Assembly: GCA_021292105.1 (NCBI GenBank)
Contig: CM037868.1
Span: 3,029,721-3,093,720, forward strand
Reading direction: 5' to 3'
DNA length: 64,000 bases
Source of the DNA: Anadara kagoshimensis
Lineage: Eukaryota > Mollusca > Bivalvia > Arcoida > Arcidae
The stretch's first letter is position 1; each line of letters begins with the position of its first letter. Of this stretch, positions 33,842 through 45,445 are shown piece by piece. The position numbers were made by a program, and so were the translations under genes. Under the pieces are notes generated by a model that saw only the letters and a list, made by a program, of their open reading frames with translations, had not been told where the DNA came from and did no database searches.

Positions 33842-34500
33842 TAAAAAACAAACACTAACTAATGTCCACATAACGTAAACACCGACCGGGGTAGTAAGAA
33901 TGGTTGTGGTGAGCGCATCCCGTTCAGCTAGCTACAACACGTACACATGTATTATAAAAGCAACATGGATCTATGGGAAGCCAAACATATCTAGGGCAAT
34001 TTTGGGTACATAGACAGCATAGGTATCCTTAATGTTGTTATGACGGCGGTCATATGATAACCAGTACGTTGGTTGGTTGGTTAAATGTTGCTTAACGTCG
34101 CATCAGCAATTTCTCAGCTATTCGCGACGAGAACTATTTAATTAATCTCTATGGATTAATCTATGAACAATTTTGTGTATGCATGTGAAGTGCGAGTGTG
34201 TTGCATGGTCTGCCTTGTACTAGCGCGCACTCAGGGCGACTTTACCGTGCTAGCTCACAGAGTCAGTACGCCTCAGACAAGCGTACCACTCCCCCAGTCC
34301 ATTATACTGATACCAGGTGAATCCGTAAAGGCCAACAGCAAGGAAAATTCACTTTCCCACATGTTGTCCGAGCGGGACTCGAACTCACAGCGGTGAGAGA
34401 CCCTGGATTTGAAGACTAACGTCTTATCCATTAGGCCACCGCGCCCTCTTTGATAACCAGTACGGTTAAGTTTGGTTATGAATGTTAAAGCGCAGTAAAT
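33842..34500 (-). mobile_element. Penelope-like element 3' end split by a SINE-2
   Basis: Antisense UTR and coding end at 33842-34068 ('aaaaacaaacactaactaat', 'cgttcagctagctacaacac', 'tatctagggcaattttggg', 'gttatgacggcggtcat'), continuing after the SINE from 34465. The insertion shows the PLE piece is older than the SINE. Confidence 0.75.
34069..34450 (-). mobile_element. SINE-2, full-length, with target-site duplication
   Basis: On the minus strand it starts 'gagggcgcggtggcctaatg' with an A box ('ggcctaatggataagacg'), then a B box ('gtgagttcgagtcccg'). A body rich in 'gtgggaaagtgaattttcc' follows, and the tail is (AACC)n, seen on plus as 'ttggttggttgg'. A perfect 14-base duplication 'tgataaccagtacg' at 34055-34068 and 34451-34464 brackets it. 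Length about 382 bases. A LINE partner probably moved it; none is visible here. Confidence 0.95.
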
Positions 34501-35204
34501 TTAAGTGCAACCTAAATTAAACTACAATAACAAAGGTTTATTGTTATATCGGACTAAAAACGTCCAATTAAGAATATATCGCTATATCTATTGCTCCTTT
34601 AAAAAGAAAACATAACATGAAAATCACACTTAATGTTCGTCAATGTCTATCTGCATGGTGATTTAATTCAATTTCTGTAGAATCTACAAAATTGATACAA
34701 AATCATATTCAATCGTCCACAAGATAACCGTTAACCTAACATAATATAGATCAAAGTGAAACCGTTATTGGTCTGTTGTGTATTAAATTTTCATATATAA
34801 TATAATACTATACCGCTATAATCTATTTTCCATATGTTTATATTATAAAAGATACAGTGATATTCATATAAATCAGAAGATGCTTGGTAGTGCAATGTAA
34901 TTTTCCATAATATGTAGATCTGTGATTGTCATTCAACTACTTTTTTTTCCAATATCGGATATTTCTTGTATCATCAATAACTATATGCATGCGCTATTTA
35001 GAAATGCAAACATCAAAAGAACAGTGACATTTATTCAAATAACACATTTCCTTTTTGTAATAAAACATTCATAACAAACTAATAAACAAATATACAAGGT
35101 ATTTTTAAATAATATGATAAATATTCAGGTTTGGTGGTTCATTGTTCGCAATTGGTATGTTATATATCTTCAGTGTTTTTTTAGCGTCAACAAATATAAC
35201 ATAT
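34501..35204. other. AT-rich non-coding DNA
   Basis: No recognised feature. Confidence 0.4.
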
Positions 35205-35395
35205 ATAAAAAATCTATTATGTTCCATGCTCCTTTCACACAAATTTGACTACACACATGCTTACCCTTCCGGAGCACCCGGTTTCACTTTCCTGGTGGAA
35301 GTTCACGTGTCTAACCTGTTTTGTCAGGTCCAAAGTTTTTACTTTGCCCCTGGATTGTGATTCAGACATGGATAAGCATGTTTGTTCTTGATGTG
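35205..35395 (+). mobile_element. Penelope-like element, 3' UTR, left arm of inverted pair
   Basis: Sense copy: 'atgttccatgctcctttcac', 'cttaccctt' with 'ccggagcacccggtttcac', 'gattgtgattcagacatgga'. The 'ggcgggtgtagctagcta' block is deleted. It ends directly against the antisense copy at 35396. Confidence 0.8.
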
Positions 35396-35580
35396 CATGT
35401 CCAAATCACAATAATTATTACAAAAGCTAAGCGAAATTTTCTAACTTGACGAAGTTCTATTTGTGAACTGACACTAACAAAATAGGCGCTAGTGGCATGC
35501 ATCCTCTATCTAGCTAACTACATCTGTCACATATAAAGTCATTTTTTACATAAAAAGTACCAATCCATGTCAAAAAGCAT
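35396..35580 (-). mobile_element. Penelope-like element, 3' UTR, right arm of inverted pair
   Basis: Antisense copy: 'catgtccaaatcacaata', 'tctatctagctaactacatc', then a further end fragment 'taccaatccatgtc' near 35557. No pLTR core separates it from the sense arm, unlike the 31-kb pair. Confidence 0.7.
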
Positions 35581-36002
35581 GTCAACATTGAATGTATGAT
35601 CAACACTGTGACATAAGTCATATGCCTACCATAAGGGTCAAATGGAGTTTAAACATTAAACTACATGTGATAAGTAAAACCACTGAAACAATAGACATCT
35701 TTCAGGATAGTAATAAAATAGATTTCTATTCCAATTCAACATCGTGTGTAATCTATATAGATATAACAAAGGCATGCAAATCCTTTATCAATCACATTCA
35801 AATCTGTTGTGTTGACAAAGTCTGTTTAATTTTCTACTTCTTGCATTGGAGTATTTGGACTTCATATTTATTCAGGGTCAAATTTAGGTCAACTTAAATG
35901 TTCTTATATCATCGATATAGTACCAATAATACCATGTTTTTCTCAGATTCAATTTCACACATTCCAGTTGTAGCATTTTCTGCTTACTCTTAAACAACAC
36001 AT
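35581..36002. other. Non-coding DNA
   Basis: A 101-codon plus-strand frame (35592-35897) has no recognisable domain and is probably chance. Confidence 0.4.
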
Positions 36003-36350
36003 CAATGTGGTAGCTCAATAGGTAGATTACTCGCTTCGTACGTTAGTTGGAGTATGAGGGATTCGAACTGCTACTGGATCTGGACCACGTCTTGAAAGTG
36101 GATAGTGACTGTTTTTCGACAGGTATTCGGAATTACAAAATGAGAGTCATGGTTTTTTCGGATTGGAATTTTATAAACGAAGTTCTGTGTCACGGTGTAC
36201 GTGGAATTCTAAGAACCCTGCAGCGTTGTACCATCAGCGCAATGCACAGGCACAATTTCTGCTCTTTTGCCTGTAGCTTGCGACGTCTCGATTTTAGTGA
36301 AATGTTCTCAACTGGGAAGTAAAACGCCATTACTTAACTCAACTCTTCCA
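36003..36350 (+). mobile_element. SINE-1, near full-length, diverged
   Basis: A box in 'gtggtagctcaataggtag', B box in 'gggattcgaactgc', body 'gtgactgtttttcgaca', 'accatcagcgcaatgcacag', and 3' end 'cgccattacttaactcaact'. A few internal changes set it apart from 20581-20923. Confidence 0.88.
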
Positions 36351-36849
36351 CAACGCCAGTCTCATCTGCCTTATATGATTTCGCGTCGTTAATTTTTGCA
36401 AGTTTTCACAGTTCTCACTTTATGGGGGGACGGTTATGATATGAACATAGTCCAGTACGTTCGTGCTTGATGACAACAGTTTATAAATATTTTGCTTTAA
36501 ATCTTGATAATTCTACTATTCAGCCACTTCTTTTTGATACGTTTTTGTGAGTGATTAGTATGTTTGTTTTTGATTAGTAATATTGTTTATCAAGCTACTA
36601 GTGTTTGGTGAACTACAACTATCACCATCATTCATTTACAGGTATTTGTATATTAACCATGCAAATAACTTGTTTTAAAATATCCAGTTTTTTAGATTAG
36701 GACAAACTTTCTTTTTTCATTAAACACACATTGTTTACGTATAGTGTTAAGTGATAACCAACAAAATGACAACCTTTATAGCAGGTATCTCAGCAAAGAA
36801 CATATATTTGACATCATTTATATTTTAATCTTAATTACATTGCTTGTTG
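36351..36849. other. Non-coding DNA
   Basis: No recognised feature. Confidence 0.4.
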
Positions 36850-36993
36850 ATTTGTTTTTTTTATTCTTATGAAGCAGCATTTATGCAGAACCTTGGTAAA
36901 TCTGGAGAGAAGAATGTCGCCAAATCATTCAACTCAACATACAGATATATAGATGACGTTTTGTCTCTAAACAATCCTAAATTTGGAGACTAT
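36850..36993 (+). pseudogene. Penelope-like reverse transcriptase, palm fragment (YIDD)
   Basis: An open frame of 44 codons (36862-36993) reads YSYEAAFMQNL, then FNSTYRYIDDVLSLNN and PKFGDY. YIDD (36946-36957) is the catalytic aspartate pair of the reverse-transcriptase palm, and the surrounding residues are those of invertebrate PLEs. The protein then stops being continuous: at 36994 the sequence jumps into the 3' UTR, so the thumb and the C-terminal GIY-YIG endonuclease region are absent. It is an internally deleted dead copy. Confidence 0.88.
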
Positions 36994-37180
36994 TTCACAC
37001 AATTTTAATTACACACGTGGCGGGTGTAGCTAGCTAAACAAGAGGTGCTTACCCTTCCGGAGCACCCGGCCTCACTCTCCTGGTGAAAGTTCACGTGTCT
37101 AACCTAACTTGTCAGTTGCAAAGTTTTTACTTTGCTTCTGGATTGTGATTCGGACATGGATTAGTTTGTTTCTTTTTTAT
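36994..37180 (+). mobile_element. Penelope-like element, 3' UTR (best-preserved copy)
   Basis: All UTR blocks are present in order: 'tacacacgtggcgggtgtag', 'ctagctaaacaagaggtgct', 'cttccggagcacccggcctc', 'gttcacgtgtctaacctaac', 'gcaaagtttttactttgctt', 'gattgtgattcggacatgga'. It is fused directly to the palm fragment upstream. Confidence 0.85.
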
Positions 37181-38940
37181 TACAATATGACTATAACTTC
37201 AATATAGCGATATCTCTTCGGTATTTACTCCGAATGATTAATCAATATTAAGCATTGTTCTCAAGATTCTTCTTTGAAAGTAATAAAATATTAAGCTCTT
37301 TCATAGATTTAGATTGTTCGATGTAGCTTTGTTGTGCATTACCAAACAATTTTCTTCCGTTTTGCATTCAATGCTTTGCAGTCATTTCTCGACAGTAAGA
37401 TTTGAAAAATTTCCAGTTTATATAATGGTAATAATGATTCTTTTGCTATATATTAATCAAACATGGGTGAGTTGATTAGTCTTGTCTTAATCTTTTAAAA
37501 GCTTTTCTTGTTGCATGGTATTCAGCGATTTCACTAATATTTGGAAATACACGTCTTCGCTTTCATATAGCAAAGCTGCTTAAAATTATATAATCATCTT
37601 TAATTCCGGAACATAAAGACAAATTGTGAAAAAGCGTAATCCAACCAATACATTTATTAGCATCGGAAAGTGTATAAACGAAAAAAATAAATTCAGTCGG
37701 AAAATCAAAAGCAAAATCACATTTATTGCAAAATTGGTTTAATAAAAGCATCAAAACATTGAAGAAAAATGTCATCAAGATATTTTGTTTACCCTTAATG
37801 GCTAAGATCCTAAAACAGGCTCCATCATTAGGTGATTTTTTAAAAGTTTTAAATACACGTATACTATATAATTCAATATATATTACATTAAAATGTGTAA
37901 GACGCAATTGTTCGTACCAAGATTTAGTCGATAAAAAGGCCAAGTGTAATTACCAAAATAACAAACGAAATAAAGCGTAGACAATGAGCTACATGATATA
38001 GTAATGTTCAATATATTTAATGTCCGTAAAATATGAAGATATAATTTAATATCCAATATCTTTGCCGGCGACAGAGCTTCATCGTTCAAACCATTGACGA
38101 AAACATTTGATAACTTTTCTTGATGCCGAACTTACAAACCTTAATCATATTAAATATATATACAATATTTGGTTGGACATTTGATTTAATTTGTGTGTCG
38201 ATTACACAAACATAAGCATCTGTCTAACCATGTTTCTATTAAATCAAATTTGTATACTAGTTAATGTTTCAAAGTTACATACAGTTTATCATCTGGTGAA
38301 ATTACCATTACAACATTGTTTAAGATATCAATCAAAAGTGTGTCTACATTGTCAAATCGGTACATTATGCTACATTAAACAAAATGAAACAAACAACTGC
38401 TATTAATTTATTTACTTTTATTCATAACAATATGGGCATATTTAGCATAAGCAACATACCACTTCATAAGCAAAATAAACAAAAATAAAACTGACGATTT
38501 TAGTGTCACAAATTTTACGATTATTTTTCAGCAATTAAATCTTACATAACTTTACTCATATTGTCCGGTATTTAAAAATCTGCTGGTATTTTGTCCTTCA
38601 TTGGGTCATGAATATGACAACTCTTTCAACATTTCTATATGAAAACCTTGTTTTAATGTCCCTTTGTTTCAAATTGGAACAAAACAAGATCGTTTTACAA
38701 AATATCTGTCTATAAAGTCCATGTTTCTTAGGTCTTTAGTTTGGTCTTTATATATAAGTCGATCTAACTTGAAACAAACATACCGAACAAAGTTTATATG
38801 AAAATTGTAATCCCAAAAGAAGACTCACATATATCAAAAAATGAAAAAAAAAATAGTTAAACACGTTCACTGTAGTGAATTATAATTTGTATTTATTTCA
38901 TAACAATGATGAAATAAGGATAAATCATCGCTCACAATAA
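37181..38940. other. AT-rich non-coding DNA
   Basis: Contains the longest open frame of the window (37563-37943, minus, 126 codons). It is rich in Phe, Leu and Ile, overlaps another open frame on the plus strand and shows no domain. I see no support for a gene. Confidence 0.45.
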
Positions 38941-39151
38941 AGTACAGACCTGTCGAAAATTTAACACTGAGCTAAAGAAATGGAGTCGAAGCTCGTCCAT
39001 GGAGTTACCGAAAGGCACATAGTTATGTGCCCGAAACCTACCGAGGGGTAAATAGCAGCTGCTAAGATATACCTTACGGCGAGCCGATATAAGCCGCTGA
39101 TCCGGTACTAATCCGTTAGCTCATTGTACAACTTTTGACAGGTCTGTACTG
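38941..39151. mobile_element. MITE family B copy, standard form (B7)
   Basis: Left 'agtacagacctgtcgaaaat', right 'cttttgacaggtctgtactg', followed by TA. The interior holds a single 'gatataccttacggcgagcc' unit, the ancestor-like form of the minisatellite in the copy at 21532-22286. Confidence 0.92.
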
Positions 39152-39229
39152 TATGATATATATGAAGTCATTCGACATTACGTGACAAACTGCTATCAAA
39201 TATAATTTTAATTCCCAATACAATTATAA

Positions 39230-39745
39230 CGTAATGTAGAGTTATGTGTTTGTTTCATTCTGTTACATAGTAAAGCAATAGCAACTACATCCTGCAATTT
39301 ATTTCATCAACTCTTCTTTAATTCAAGTAGCCTATATCGTGTCTAAGGACATAATATATACTTGAACTTTTTAAACTAAAATACTGATATAACTTTTCTC
39401 CAAGAAATTGAATTATGTGTTATATTTATATTCCATCCGTTACTAATTCGTTTGTTCAAATTAAATTTATTTCATAAACTCTTCTTTAGTTTAAGTTACC
39501 TATGTGTCTCAGAACACACGATATACTTGAACTTTTTAAACTAAATTACTGATTTAACTTTTCTCCCAGAAAATGTATGTATGCGTTATATTTATATTGT
39601 TACTAATTTGCTAGTTCATTGTAGTATGTATGTTAAATTATTTCATGAACCAACTCTTCTTTATCTCAAGTACCCTATATCGTGTTTAAGGACACACGAT
39701 ATGTTCGAACTTTTAAAAGTAAAATATTTCTTTTTTTATATATTC
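39230..39745. repeat. ~170-176-base tandem repeat, three units
   Basis: 'aactcttctttaattcaag', 'aactcttctttagtttaag' and 'aactcttctttatctcaag' begin near 39309, 39477 and 39653. Each is followed by 'atacttgaactttttaaac' or a variant and 'gttatatttatatt'. Confidence 0.85.
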
Positions 39746-41334
39746 CATACAATTTCACTAACTGTAAGCTTGTATGTGCAATAATAGTAATTTTACCTAA
39801 ATGACTGTATACAAGAACAGATTGACTTTTGTCCAGGTTTTCCATACCAACAACGATAATTTGGACACAACAACAATGTATTTTATAGTAAAACGATAAT
39901 AAGTTTACTAAGGAAATATATTGCAATTATTTTATATTAAACGTGTTCTGTTTCAGAATAATATATGAACATCAAATATATATTTCAAAGGATGTCATCG
40001 TTACAAAACGGTAGTTATACATGTGCAACACATATATGTAAAAACAAAATTAGACCACTGTATTGAGAAATATTGAAGTTAATTGGCACAAATTGTCTCA
40101 TGCATTTGCTTCAAAACAGGTCTAATGACATGATACCATATTATAAACCATTTCCTGAAGGTTCCAATAATATCCTAACTAATTCTTAATAATCATTTGC
40201 GTAATGGAATGAGAAAATCTTTATTACTTTCAAGTAATTTGCTAAATGCTTTCTGGAAACAAACCATTAGAAGTGATGACATCATTAATCTATCATGGGA
40301 TTAATTGGTTAGATTTCTGTATTCAGCAACTCTAATTGACCTATAATCATTAAACAAATACCTATTTTTTTTAAAATATTAATTATGTGTTTGTTTATAT
40401 TCATTTGAACTCTACAATATCTGCGGTTTTTTTTTATTATTTGCAAAATCAGGACTGCATCGGCGTTATTTTCAAAACCAAATGCGATGCAATAAAATGA
40501 AAACCATATATATACTAATTGGTTTTTGCGTTTGACAACTGTAGAGGTTTGTTTCAAAAACGAAAACTGCAAAGCTATACTCGTTTGTGACTACAAGAAC
40601 CTGCCTATAATTTATACCAGCGGTATCCATAGGCAATCCGTTTTACTAGACACTAAAATAAAATAATATTATAAAAATGCTAAAAAGATAAAAGATATGA
40701 CCAAATATTATCATAAAGATGACACCAGTTACCATAAATCATGACACTTCAATCAGTGGCTTTAAATTTGATGATTCTCTATTTAACTTTAACAATGAGA
40801 ACATATGTCGTTTTATTTAAATAAATATATAGTTTTTGTTTTTGAAGAAACGAAAACTGTACAATCAATGGTAAATGAATACTTGTTAAGCCTGACGCGT
40901 CACAAATGTTACGTAATGCATATCAATGACTTATTGGTATTATAAAGACACGTTTTTTGCAAAGCAGTTGTCTAAAGTTGGAAATATAAACTATAAATAT
41001 AGTTTCACTATACAAACAACCCATGATACTTTCACACTCAATCAAACGTTAACATTGTTTACCATGGTAAACTTTTGTTATTTATATATACATGTAATAG
41101 GGTAGCATAGAGCTTTCCATTGTATAACCTTTGCCATCTGATAAATGCGGTTTAAATTTCATATCCTCGCTCTATGAACTACCATTGTTTATTATTGTGT
41201 AAAATATAATAAGGACTGCGTACGTAAAGCAGTTTGGCATTCATTGCATTAAGCCATCGCCGGGATATGAAGCTGATTGAAACAACGCATGTTAACGATA
41301 ATGTTTTGCTACCCGATGCCACATTATGTAAAAT
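39746..41334. other. AT-rich non-coding DNA
   Basis: No recognised gene or repeat family. Confidence 0.4.
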
Positions 41335-41565
41335 AATACTATAGTATGTAAAGTTTGACCTGGCCGTTTAAACTTAGTATAACTATTTGATTGGGCTAAT
41401 AGACTCTGTGATTTAGGGAAGACAACATAATCCATTGACCGATACCTAGTTTTACTATCATCTATCCTTATATATAAACATCTAGCCCCTACGTTACACA
41501 ATGTATAGCTCTGTTTGAATATTCAGAGGTCAAACGGCCAGGTCGAACTTGATGCACTATGTATA
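41335..41565. mobile_element. MITE family C copy (C2), opposite orientation to C1
   Basis: Ends 'aaagtttgacctggccgttt' and 'aaacggccaggtcgaacttg' are inverted. The interior 'gattgggctaatag' and 'ttttactatcatctatcctt' is the reverse complement of the C1 interior. Confidence 0.88.
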
Positions 41566-41719
41566 CTGGGGCATGTAAGATCTATCGCATGCAATTAGAG
41601 ACACCTTCAGTAAGTATATGGGTCTATTTCATTCAGCTAGTGGCAATAATCAAGTAGAGACCTGTTGATCATATTACTCTTCGTGGACACACATTTAAAT
41701 GTACTGTAACATGCATTAT

Positions 41720-42450
41720 AAATATAGTTGTCACGGCGATAAAGCTCATTCACGGATTGCCTCGCCGAATTAGCTACGGATACGATCCGGCATCATTCGT
41801 GGTAATCTGTAGTGTTCCGTAGCTTTCCGTATAGTAGCCGTAGTCATTCGTAGTAGTATTTCTATATCCGTGACAATTTTTAACATGTTCAAAATTTGTA
41901 CCACGGATCAAACAACCGTTGTAGTAGTAGTAACACTGGTGTTTAACGTCCCAGTCAAGAACATTTCACTTATATCGATACGTCGCCAGCTATAGGCGAA
42001 AGTGCAGAAATTTTGCCTGTGAGTTGCGCTGATAGCATTTACAGCATGGTTCTTTAGCGTGCAAAGCCAACCGTGACACGAGACCTCGTTTATTTTAAGT
42101 TCCCATCCGAAAGAACCGTGACTTTCATTTCATAATGCCGAGTGCTCGGCGAAAGAACAATCTTTACCCATTTTTAAGTCTTGGGTCAGATCCGGTCGGT
42201 GTCAACCGTAGTATATCTTACTTAACCGTATTAGAACGTACTGATCTGTTTTAGTCCCCATCAAATCGTATTTACCCGTGCTTATCAGTAAGCCGAACTC
42301 GTCAAGGATTTATACGGTTAGTTTACGGTTAACTACGTACCAGTGCGTCCGTATAGGATCCGTGCCGGACTACGAAATTGGCTCTTCTGGGGTCATCCGT
42401 GAAATTTTATCCGTAGTGGTACGCGAGGTGATCCGTGAATGTGTGACTGG
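41720..42450. mobile_element. Unnamed element rich in 'ccgtag/attcgtag' motifs
   Basis: The stretch is less AT-rich than its surroundings and full of short variants of 'atccgtagt' and 'attcgtagt'. 'attcacggat' near 41748 and 'atccgtgaat' near 42430 could be inverted ends. A SINE-1 (41926-42211) interrupts it. The family is not recognised; a MITE or degenerate microsatellite-like element is possible. Confidence 0.45.
41926..42211 (-). mobile_element. SINE-1, 5'-truncated, with (GTA)-like tail
   Basis: Antisense body: 'gtttaacgtcccagtcaaga', 'acgtcgccagctataggcga', 'aatgccgagtgctcggcgaa', ending just before the B box at 'cagatccggtcgg'. On plus the left end is 'gttgtagtagtagtaac', the 3' tail. 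Flanks 'caaccgttgta' and 'caaccgtagta' are a likely target-site duplication. Confidence 0.88.
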
Positions 42451-42494
42451 GACATTATATAAAACTAGACTAAACAACGAACAAGGAAAAAAAC

Positions 42495-42501
42495 ACTTAC
42501 T
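42495..42501 (-). other. Splice donor of the guanylate cyclase exon
   Basis: On the minus strand CAA|GTAAGTG follows the NEYA codons. It matches the animal donor consensus and argues against a processed (intronless) pseudogene. Confidence 0.75.
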
Positions 42502-43212
42502 TGCATATTCGTTGCTTATCTGCTCGGCCATGTTATTTATTATATCATCAATGGTGTCAAACTTGAAGTATTCTTGTTTGAGATCTGGAATGACATTTTG
42601 AATCTTCAAACCGTAGTGGATGCCATCAGCCGCAATATGGCAGTATTTCTCAACAATATTCCTTGTGACCCTCAGGATCGTATATAATCTTAACTTTTCC
42701 CCAATTATAATACTTAAGCATCACTAACAAGAACTGTACAAAATGGTTTAGATTAGGACCCATCCTGGTCATCAACTAAACATGGATCGCTTCAAGATGG
42801 CAAAATCTCTTGCCATGGCGCCTGGTGTGATCATGGGATATCCAGTATCGGATTTGACGACCTACTGGGGCAGCAGCATAATCGCAACAAGGACCGAAGA
42901 AAACATCAACTTCCTTTTCACAAAAAAATTGATAGCTTGGTTAATCCCATCAGCGACGCTGCAGTTTGAATCCGCATATTTAATTGTTAGATTCCTTGTG
43001 GTGACAAGTTTGTAATTCATTTGTTACTTTTTCCAGTGCAATGCTCATTGCTGTTTGAATCCGGTTTATAGAAAACAACCCTCCGATTTCAGCAGGAACA
43101 ATTGTACGCAATTGTAATTGGCTTCTGAGCTTGGTCCCTCAGCAGGAATTATTTGTATCCATCCAAGAAAACACAGGACAAACACAATCGGAGCTACTCT
43201 TAGGGAAGACAT
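42501..43212 (-). pseudogene. Receptor guanylate cyclase, N-terminal exon with broken frame
   Basis: This encodes the start of a natriuretic-peptide-receptor-type membrane guanylate cyclase, which makes cGMP on ligand binding. ATG at 43212-43210 starts a signal peptide (MSSLRVAPIVFVLCFLGW). Ligand-binding-domain pieces follow in order but in changing frames: RIQTAMSIALEKVTNE; IKYADSNCSVADGINQAINF; VDVFFGPCCDYAAAPVGRQI; MITPGAMARDFAILK; FLLVMLKYYNWGKVKIIYDP; NIVEKYCHIAADGIHYGL, ending NEYA at a consensus donor (GCAA|GTAAGT, 42501/42500). Conserved residues are kept while the frame shifts about six times. Several shifts look like lost bases in short homopolymers (for example GG before VDV and A runs before NIV). 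Either it is a young pseudogene or the assembly has indel errors in a live gene. Transmembrane, kinase-like and cyclase exons are not seen in the window. Confidence 0.85.
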
Positions 43213-44210
43213 GATAAAGGCTATATCCAGTAATGAAATGAATCACTATACACTCTATCCACAATACAATGCAACTATTAATTTTTATCACAGCTGAGAT
43301 AGATATATACAACTATATATAATGAATATATATGTATTTTTTTAAAAATAAAATAAATATCAATTTTTCAAGAAATTGACTTATTTAACCAGCTGCTGCA
43401 ACACAGATTTAATTTAAAACATCTCGCTATTCTTTCTATATTTTAAAATTTAAATCCCGTATCCGACTTCTATGAGGTAATTCTTTCGGAAATAAACTTT
43501 GAAAATGATATGTATAACCCAAAATTCGTTTGATATGACATTATCAATTTCATCCATTAATCCTGATCAATTCAATGTATTCCAAAAGTGACAAATCACG
43601 CGGAAGGATTTCTACTTAATTCATATGGACTTTTTTTTTTCACGGATGACTTCATCTTGATCTGTAAAGAGTAACTTCGTTCCGCCCTCTTCCCATTAAT
43701 GCTCCGACCGTAATCCATTGGCTAAAAAACGCAAATAGATTATATATTACTTATATATATACATACATCAACGCCGTCAATGAAACAGAAAATGTGTAGT
43801 ATACACATTTCAATGATTTGCGATGTCTGGTCTATTCAAACTGTACATTAATTTACATATCATTACAGAATGAAAGAGTGTTTTCGGTAATGTAAAATTT
43901 TTGTAATTTGATACAAAATGCATAGTACGTGTTTGAAGTGTAAAAATGACAACTATTCAATACGAATTTAGCCCCTTTCTCCTCCTAGAGAATAAGTTTA
44001 TATTTTGATATTTAGATAAATCAACTATCTCTTTAATCTCACAAGCAGTTTTTCTTAGTTTCGCTTAAGCACATAACAATCCTCTATCTTTTTTCACTTA
44101 TATGTAACTGTTTTTCTTTTAGTTTCACTAAAGCGAACATAAATAAAAAAAATGTTTACACTCTCTCTCATTTGTGTAATGTTTTTCCTAACTTTCGTTT
44201 AAGCATACGT

Positions 44211-44212
<2 letters not shown>
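43213..44212. other. Non-coding DNA upstream of the guanylate cyclase exon
   Basis: If the gene is live this holds its 5' UTR or promoter. No TATA box, CpG-rich stretch or other motif was convincing. Confidence 0.4.
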
Positions 44213-44244
<32 letters not shown>

Positions 44245-44299
44245 GCAGGTCATTCTCATTTCATTACGCATCAATATTACCAAGGAATGACTCTCTCTC

Positions 44300-44364
<65 letters not shown>

Positions 44365-44365
44365 C
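44213..44365. repeat. (TC)n and (TA)n microsatellites
   Basis: A CT tract at about 44213-44241, another at about 44290-44340 and a TA tract to about 44364. Confidence 0.95.
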
Positions 44366-44748
44366 CATGTAACTCTTAATTAATATACGCAACAATATTA
44401 CCAAGATATCGATCGTGACCTGACATAAACAAATTATTTAAATTCATTTGAATTCTATGAATACCACCATTTTGAATAATTTTAGAATAAACATCATAAT
44501 CTTGTAGTTTAGAAGATCGATGTCAAAAGTTATAGAAAATTACTGAAGAAATTTCAAATACCAGCTATAATACCCTGTTCTTTTTTTCTTCATTCATATG
44601 CAAAATAGATGACTGCGTCTTAAGTGATGATGTTCATTACACTGTAAAATTACTGTGTAAAATTGTTTATTTTGCTATAAAAAATCATGTTTGAACACAT
44701 GATTACAAAGATAAACATATCCGTATCATCTTAGGGTGCAATATATAT
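44366..44748. other. Non-coding DNA
   Basis: Nothing recognised. Confidence 0.4.
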
Positions 44749-44957
44749 AGTACAGCCCTGTCAAAAGTTTAACACTAAGATAACACAGCCACGGTTAATC
44801 GTAAACTATGTATTATGTCTTCGCAGCTTATCAACAGCCGTTGTCTATCTCGTGTCTCGTAGGTCATGTTTGGTCGGATGTAAATGTTTTATTGATTTTG
44901 CGATGTTTTATTATGAAAATTGACTTTTATTTTTTAACATGTGACTTAAATAAACTA

Positions 44958-44997
<40 letters not shown>

Positions 44998-45109
44998 TAT
45001 CTCTCAGTAACTTTCATTCATTACTTGTGCATATCAAGGTCACGTGGGAGTCGAGCACCGAACCGTTTTCGTTAACTCGGTGTTTCTACTTTCAACAGGC
45101 CTGTACTGT
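44749..45109. mobile_element. MITE family B copy with (ATT)n insert (B8)
   Basis: Left 'agtacagccctgtcaaaag', right 'ctttcaacaggcctgtactg' followed by TA. An (ATT)n run (about 44959-44995) lengthens the interior. Confidence 0.85.
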
Positions 45110-45408
45110 ATTTCACAGAAAAAAAATTATGGTGCAATATTTATTGATCAAACATGGCTGAATAAAATTCTGATGAAGCGCCGTTAAATGTAACTATTAT
45201 TACCATCGTTAAATATGTTATTTTTTATAATTGTAATAACAGCTCAATTACATTGCAGTCGTTAACTCGTTCATAAATTGACCTTTTTAAAAATGCTTTG
45301 ATATTTGTTCATCGTAAATTATGAATAAAGTTCATAAAATCTTCTTTACGTTTTTTTTTTTTTATTTTTTTTATTTTTTTTATTTTACGTATTCTTTTAT
45401 TATTTGAC

Positions 45409-45445
<37 letters not shown>

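Noticed and set aside
37563..37943. Longest open frame of the window (126 codons, minus)
   Set aside because: It is rich in Phe, Leu and Ile, shows no domain or splice context, and overlaps an 84-codon frame on the opposite strand. It fits chance in AT-rich DNA.
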